Shown in pieces: positions 7,758 to 10,020 of a stretch of 10,020 bases of DNA. Each line of letters starts with the position of its first letter. Position 1 is the first letter of the stretch. The DNA is from an uncultured Veillonella sp. (lineage in GTDB: Bacteria; Bacillota; Negativicutes; Veillonellales; Veillonellaceae). Under the pieces are notes generated by a model, which made no database searches, had not been told where the DNA came from, and saw nothing but the letters and a program-made list of their open reading frames with translations. The position numbers and the translations under genes are program-made. The stretch covers positions 1-10,020 of the forward strand of contig CAAEOZ010000036.1 in assembly GCA_900757715.1 (NCBI GenBank). The letters are read 5' to 3'.

Positions 7758-7788
7758 ACACGCTCCTTTCTGAACTAGTCTAGCTTTT

Positions 7789-7817
7789 ATTTTACTACAA
7801 ATGAAAGTATGAAAAAA
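7789..7817 (-). promoter_or_regulatory. Possible weak promoter of cca
   Basis: On the minus strand TAAAAT (7789-7794) is a fair -10 box, with TTTTTT (7812-7817) 17 bases upstream as a poor -35 box formed by the terminator T run. It is the best candidate in the short gap between sdaAA and cca. Read-through from the sda operon is the alternative. Confidence 0.3.
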
Positions 7818-7841
7818 GTGCAATCCTTATAAGGATTGCAC
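7812..7841 (-). terminator. Intrinsic terminator of sdaAB-sdaAA, overlapping the sdaAA stop codon
   Basis: A 10-base-pair perfect stem (GTGCAATCCT/AGGATTGCAC, arms 7818-7827 and 7832-7841) with loop TATA is followed on the minus strand by six T. The upstream arm encodes the last residues of SdaAA, and its stop codon TAA (7827-7829) lies at the top of the stem. Confidence 0.87.
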
Positions 7842-8702
7842 TCTTTCCGCAATAGCTGTACCTGTCGGTGTTACCGCAAGACCGCCATCACTTGTTTCAC
7901 GCAATGCTGCCGGCATAGCGCGACCTATATTATTCATCGCTTCGATGACTTCATCTGGTGGAATTTGACTTTCAATATTCATTAACGCCATTTCAGATGC
8001 AGTAATAGCATGAACTGCATAGAAGCCATTACGTTTAACACATGGTACCTCTACGAGTCCCGCCACTGGATCACAAGCAAGGCCCAACAAATTTTTCATG
8101 CACAATGCGATAGCATGACCTACTTGACGTGGTGAACCACCCATCATTTCTACGATAGCACCTGTCGCCATACATGCAGCTGTACCAATTTCAGCTTGGC
8201 AACCGCCAACAGCACCAGCAACGCAAGCACGATTTGCCACGACATTGCCAATACCGGACGCAGCTAAGAAGCCTTTTACAACTGTGGCTCTATCTAATTG
8301 GTAGTGATCAGCCACTGCTTTCACAGCACCAGGCATAACACCACAAGAGCCAGCCGTAGGACAAGCAACAATGCGGAACATCTTTGCATTAGCCTCGTTT
8401 ACAGCAATAGCATACGTCATCGCCTTATATGCGATTTCACTCATAAAACGCGGTGCTTGACCATTAAGCTGTGCTGCTTGACCACCCGACATACCAGAAG
8501 CCGTTTTTTCCGCATAAGCTATACCATCTTGAATGGAGCTTTCAAAAATATCTAAGCGATTCTCTATTTCACGAACAACCGCTTCTTCATTGCGATCATA
8601 ATTTTCTAATTCATAGCGCAGTACTACATCGCCAAAGGAAATATTATTTTCCTCACCTAGGCGAATAATATCTGCAATTGTATCATATGCATAACTCATC
8701 AT
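7827..8702 (-). CDS. sdaAA: L-serine dehydratase, iron-sulphur type, alpha chain
   Basis: The alpha chain carries the 4Fe-4S cluster of the oxygen-sensitive enzyme that turns L-serine into pyruvate and ammonia. The 291-residue protein shows CPTAGSCGVMPG at 114-125, GGCQAEIG at 166-173 and CDPVAGLVEVPC at 210-221. Cys168, Cys210 and Cys221 are spaced 42 and 11 residues apart, the same spacing as the cluster cysteines I recall for the fused Legionella enzyme (343, 385, 396). Translation starts 8 bases after the beta-chain gene. The AGGAGG ribosome binding site overlaps the beta-chain TAG stop, which suggests coupling. Two ATG codons are adjacent, and the second has the better spacing (7 bases). 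Pyruvate made here would feed lactate or acetate-type fermentation. The 3' end is embedded in a terminator. Confidence 0.96.
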   Translation of the reverse strand: MMSYAYDTIADIIRLGEENNISFGDVVLRYELENYDRNEEAVVREIENRLDIFESSIQDGIAYAEKTASGMSGGQAAQLNGQAPRFMSEIAYKAMTYAIAVNEANAKMFRIVACPTAGSCGVMPGAVKAVADHYQLDRATVVKGFLAASGIGNVVANRACVAGAVGGCQAEIGTAACMATGAIVEMMGGSPRQVGHAIALCMKNLLGLACDPVAGLVEVPCVKRNGFYAVHAITASEMALMNIESQIPPDEVIEAMNNIGRAMPAALRETSDGGLAVTPTGTAIAERVQSL

Positions 8703-8710
8703 TCGCCCTC

Positions 8711-9373
8711 CTATAACGCTTCAAAGGTCATAACATCTTGAATCCCTGGACACTCGCGCATAAACTGAACCGTAATAGGATTTACCACTGTATCCGTAGT
8801 AATAACCATGACCGCATCCTTGTGCTTGCCCTTACGGAATACGCGCATCGTAGCAATATTAATATCAGACTCGCTCAATGCTTGACTAACAAGAGAAATC
8901 GCACCAGGTCTATCCTCATGGAACACAACGAGCGTAAACTCATCTCCTGTAATGGACATATCATTTCCATCTACTTCGGTAATCATAATCTGACCACCAC
9001 CGAGAGAGCGACCAATAACAGTCATATGACGATTATGGTCATCATACATATCAAAACGCACCACATTCGGATGGCCTACATCTAAAGGAGACTCGATGAA
9101 GGCAAACTCCATCCCCTCTTTTTTCGCTATTTCATGAGCAATGCGGATATTTTTATCATCCTCTTTATAACCCAATAAACCACCAATCAAGGCACGATCC
9201 GTGCCATGACCTTTGTAAGTTTTTGCAAAAGATCCATATAAAGTTAAATCTACCTTTTTAGGAGTAGAACGAAAAATGCAACGCGCCATCTTGCCTAGCC
9301 GAGCAGCCCCCGCTGTATGCGAACTAGACGGACCAATCATGATAGGTCCTATAATATCAAAAATACTATTCAT
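8711..9373 (-). CDS. sdaAB: L-serine dehydratase, iron-sulphur type, beta chain
   Basis: This is the partner chain of the split serine dehydratase. I choose the ATG at 9373 (220 residues), because GAGG lies 5 bases before it and it gives the typical start MNSIFDIIGPIMIGPSSSHT. The frame could extend to 9391 but without a binding site. IGPSSSHTAG at 13-22 is the family signature that helps bind the substrate. The stretch KGHGTDRAL near 54 and HPNVVRF near 101 are also typical. The C terminus, about 147-220, is an ACT domain (FTLVVFHEDRPGAISLVSQAL), which in this enzyme type is linked to serine binding or regulation. It is the first gene of a two-gene operon with its own promoter at 9425-9454. 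Confidence 0.95.
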   Translation of the reverse strand: MNSIFDIIGPIMIGPSSSHTAGAARLGKMARCIFRSTPKKVDLTLYGSFAKTYKGHGTDRALIGGLLGYKEDDKNIRIAHEIAKKEGMEFAFIESPLDVGHPNVVRFDMYDDHNRHMTVIGRSLGGGQIMITEVDGNDMSITGDEFTLVVFHEDRPGAISLVSQALSESDINIATMRVFRKGKHKDAVMVITTDTVVNPITVQFMRECPGIQDVMTFEAL

Positions 9374-9424
9374 ATATGCCTCTACATACACACAAATAAT
9401 GTGAGAAAGTTCTTACTTACCTAT

Positions 9425-9454
9425 AGTATAACAATCAATATTGATAAATGTCTA
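9425..9454 (-). promoter_or_regulatory. Promoter of sdaAB-sdaAA with a palindrome in the spacer
   Basis: On the minus strand TAGACA (9449-9454, five of six) and TATACT (9425-9430, five of six) are separated by 18 bases, giving a start near 9418 and a 5' leader of about 45 bases. A perfect 12-base palindrome ATCAATATTGAT occupies 9434-9445, between the two boxes, where a repressor could bind. No regulator gene is in the window. Confidence 0.65.
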
Positions 9455-9501
9455 TATGCACATTAGAGGCATATTTGTGCACATACAAAGGACTGCTATT
9501 C

Positions 9502-9815
9502 TTGTGAAAGCTGTTTTAAAAGTTTGTATATTGATGGGACTTATGTTTCACAAATGCTCTACCAATAGGCACAACCTATTGAGGACCGAAACGCGTCTAT
9601 CTCCCAGCACATACTATTTTAGGAAAATCTATCAAAGAAGTAGTATATTGATGGGACACCTCCATATCTACAGTTATAAAAAGGAAGGACTATACTTATA
9701 CAGCGACATCAGGTCACGAGGAGCAAAGAAGTATAGTCCTTCCTTTTTAACTAAGTTGTAGATACGAAACAGGGCCCCATCAATATACAAGCACACCCAT
9801 AGATAGCTTTCACAA
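9502..9815. repeat. Large nested inverted-repeat element, possible MITE or structured RNA
   Basis: Four nested pairs of complementary arms lie in this gene-free stretch. The outer arms (9502-9512 with 9805-9815) pair over 11 bases. The next (9524-9538 with 9776-9790) pair over 15 bases. Inner arms 9665-9672 with 9757-9764 pair over 8, and 9677-9697 with 9729-9749 pair perfectly over 21 bases around a 31-base loop. The left half is longer than the right and contains two small hairpins, 9563-9581 (CAATAGG/CCTATTG) and 9611-9646 (ATACTA/TAGTAT). A 15-base sequence GTATATTGATGGGAC occurs directly repeated at 9526-9540 and 9643-9657. No frame in it looks like a real protein gene. I cannot tell from one copy whether it is a non-autonomous transposon relic, an RNA gene or a leader, and I do not recognise a known RNA family. 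Confidence 0.75.
9526..9657. repeat. 15-base direct repeat flanking about 102 bases
   Basis: The sequence GTATATTGATGGGAC occurs at 9526-9540 and again, identical, at 9643-9657. The complement CCCATCAATATAC at 9776-9788 can pair with either copy. The intervening segment holds no gene. Confidence 0.9.
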
Positions 9816-9820
9816 AATAG

Positions 9821-9856
9821 TAAAAAAACGCACCTTAGGCGAACCCAAGGTGCGTT
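9821..9856 (-). terminator. Intrinsic terminator of the hcp-like gene
   Basis: A 10-base-pair stem (AACGCACCTT/AAGGTGCGTT, arms 9827-9836 and 9847-9856) with a 10-base loop is followed on the minus strand by a run of seven T (complement of 9822-9828, the first bases of which overlap the stem end). It lies about 73 bases after the stop codon at 9929. Read on the plus strand, the T run is poor, so the minus-strand use is favoured. Confidence 0.85.
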
Positions 9857-9862
9857 ATTTAT

Positions 9863-9909
9863 AACAACAGTCCTAAATCATAAAAGAGAGGGGACGTAGG
9901 ACTGTGGTT
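9863..9909 (-). other. Stem-loop in the 3' untranslated region of the hcp-like gene
   Basis: Arms 9863-9875 and 9897-9909 are complementary over 13 positions with one mismatch (core ACAGTCCTA/TAGGACTGT) and enclose a loop of about 21 bases. It lies between the stop codon and the terminator and has no T run of its own. It may stabilise the mRNA end or be a chance structure. Confidence 0.55.
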
Positions 9910-9928
9910 AACAGATTAATAGATCCTA

Positions 9929-10020
9929 TTAGCCCAAGATAGCTTTCATGTCAGCTTCTGGAGTTGTAATTGGATGTAATTGGAATTTTTCTACCAAAAT
10001 GTTCAATACATTGCTGGAGA
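9929..10020 (-). CDS. hcp: Probable hybrid-cluster protein (hydroxylamine reductase), C-terminal end only
   Basis: Only the last 30 codons are in the window; the rest lies to the right. The residues read SSNVLNILVEKFQLHPI followed by TTPEADMKAILG and a TAA stop (9929-9931). The pattern NVLN-LVEKF-L-PI-T-EADMKAILG matches my recollection of the C terminus of hybrid-cluster proteins, which carry a 4Fe-2S-2O cluster and act in nitric oxide or hydroxylamine detoxification in anaerobes. The cluster-binding cysteines are outside the window, so the call rests on this tail alone. A stem-loop and terminator follow. Confidence 0.68.
   Translation of the reverse strand, partial: SSNVLNILVEKFQLHPITTPEADMKAILG

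Noticed and set aside
7758..7823. N-terminal extension of the CCA-adding enzyme
   Set aside because: The extra 22 residues would be read from the sdaAA terminator, and the strong AAAGGAG site lies just before the ATG at 7757.
9441..9761. Plus-strand open frame of 106 codons between sdaAB and hcp
   Set aside because: It runs through the inverted-repeat element, its repeated ILMG segments are just the DNA repeat translated, it has no ribosome binding site, and its composition is not protein-like.
9374..9815. T-box or known amino-acid riboswitch before sdaAB
   Set aside because: I find no T-box consensus (such as GGTGGNACCGCG) and no glycine-riboswitch core, and the best promoter gives a leader of only about 45 bases.
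9502..9817. Rex-type operators from TTGTGAA and TTCACAA half sites
   Set aside because: The half sites at 9502, 9547 and 9809 are not arranged as the compact 18-base palindrome a Rex dimer needs, and the outer ones are better explained as the arms of the inverted repeat.

Overview
The window looks like chromosome of an anaerobic, low-GC bacterium of the Negativicutes, most likely Veillonella or a close relative. This rests on gene content (split-chain iron-sulphur serine dehydratase, Hcp, nickel-hydrogenase maturation, a SpoVD/FtsI-type penicillin-binding protein with a PASTA tail) and on overall sequence style. The species is an inference. Every protein gene, and the single tRNA, lies on the minus strand, so transcription runs from right to left.

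From the right end: the last 30 codons of a probable hybrid-cluster protein gene (hcp) end at 9929 and are followed by a stem-loop and an intrinsic terminator. A 555-base gene-free stretch (9374-9928) follows. It holds a strikingly self-complementary element of about 314 bases (9502-9815) and then the promoter of sdaAB-sdaAA, the two chains of L-serine dehydratase. That operon ends in a terminator whose stem contains the sdaAA stop codon. The next unit is cca (tRNA nucleotidyltransferase) followed, with overlapping stop and start codons, by a class B penicillin-binding protein gene ending in a terminator at 4301-4326.

The leftmost protein operon is folD-like, hypA, hypB, an exported protein with two copies of one domain, and a small P-loop ATPase resembling BrxF of type 3 BREX phage defence. 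The genes overlap or are 15 to 28 bases apart and end in one strong terminator (451-478). HypA and HypB deliver nickel to hydrogenase (or urease), but no hydrogenase structural gene or hypCDEF lies here. About 370 bases of AT-rich DNA without a gene then lead to tRNA-Thr(UGU), which has its own near-consensus promoter.

Most of the window is housekeeping. The points worth a second look are: the inverted-repeat element at 9502-9815, which contains two copies of a 15-base sequence that compete for one complement; the FolD-like protein, which lacks the lysine and glutamine needed for cyclohydrolase activity; the BrxF-like ATPase with no other BREX gene near it; and the two-domain exported protein translated from an overlap with hypB. 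I see no complete new defence or mobile system in these 10 kb.
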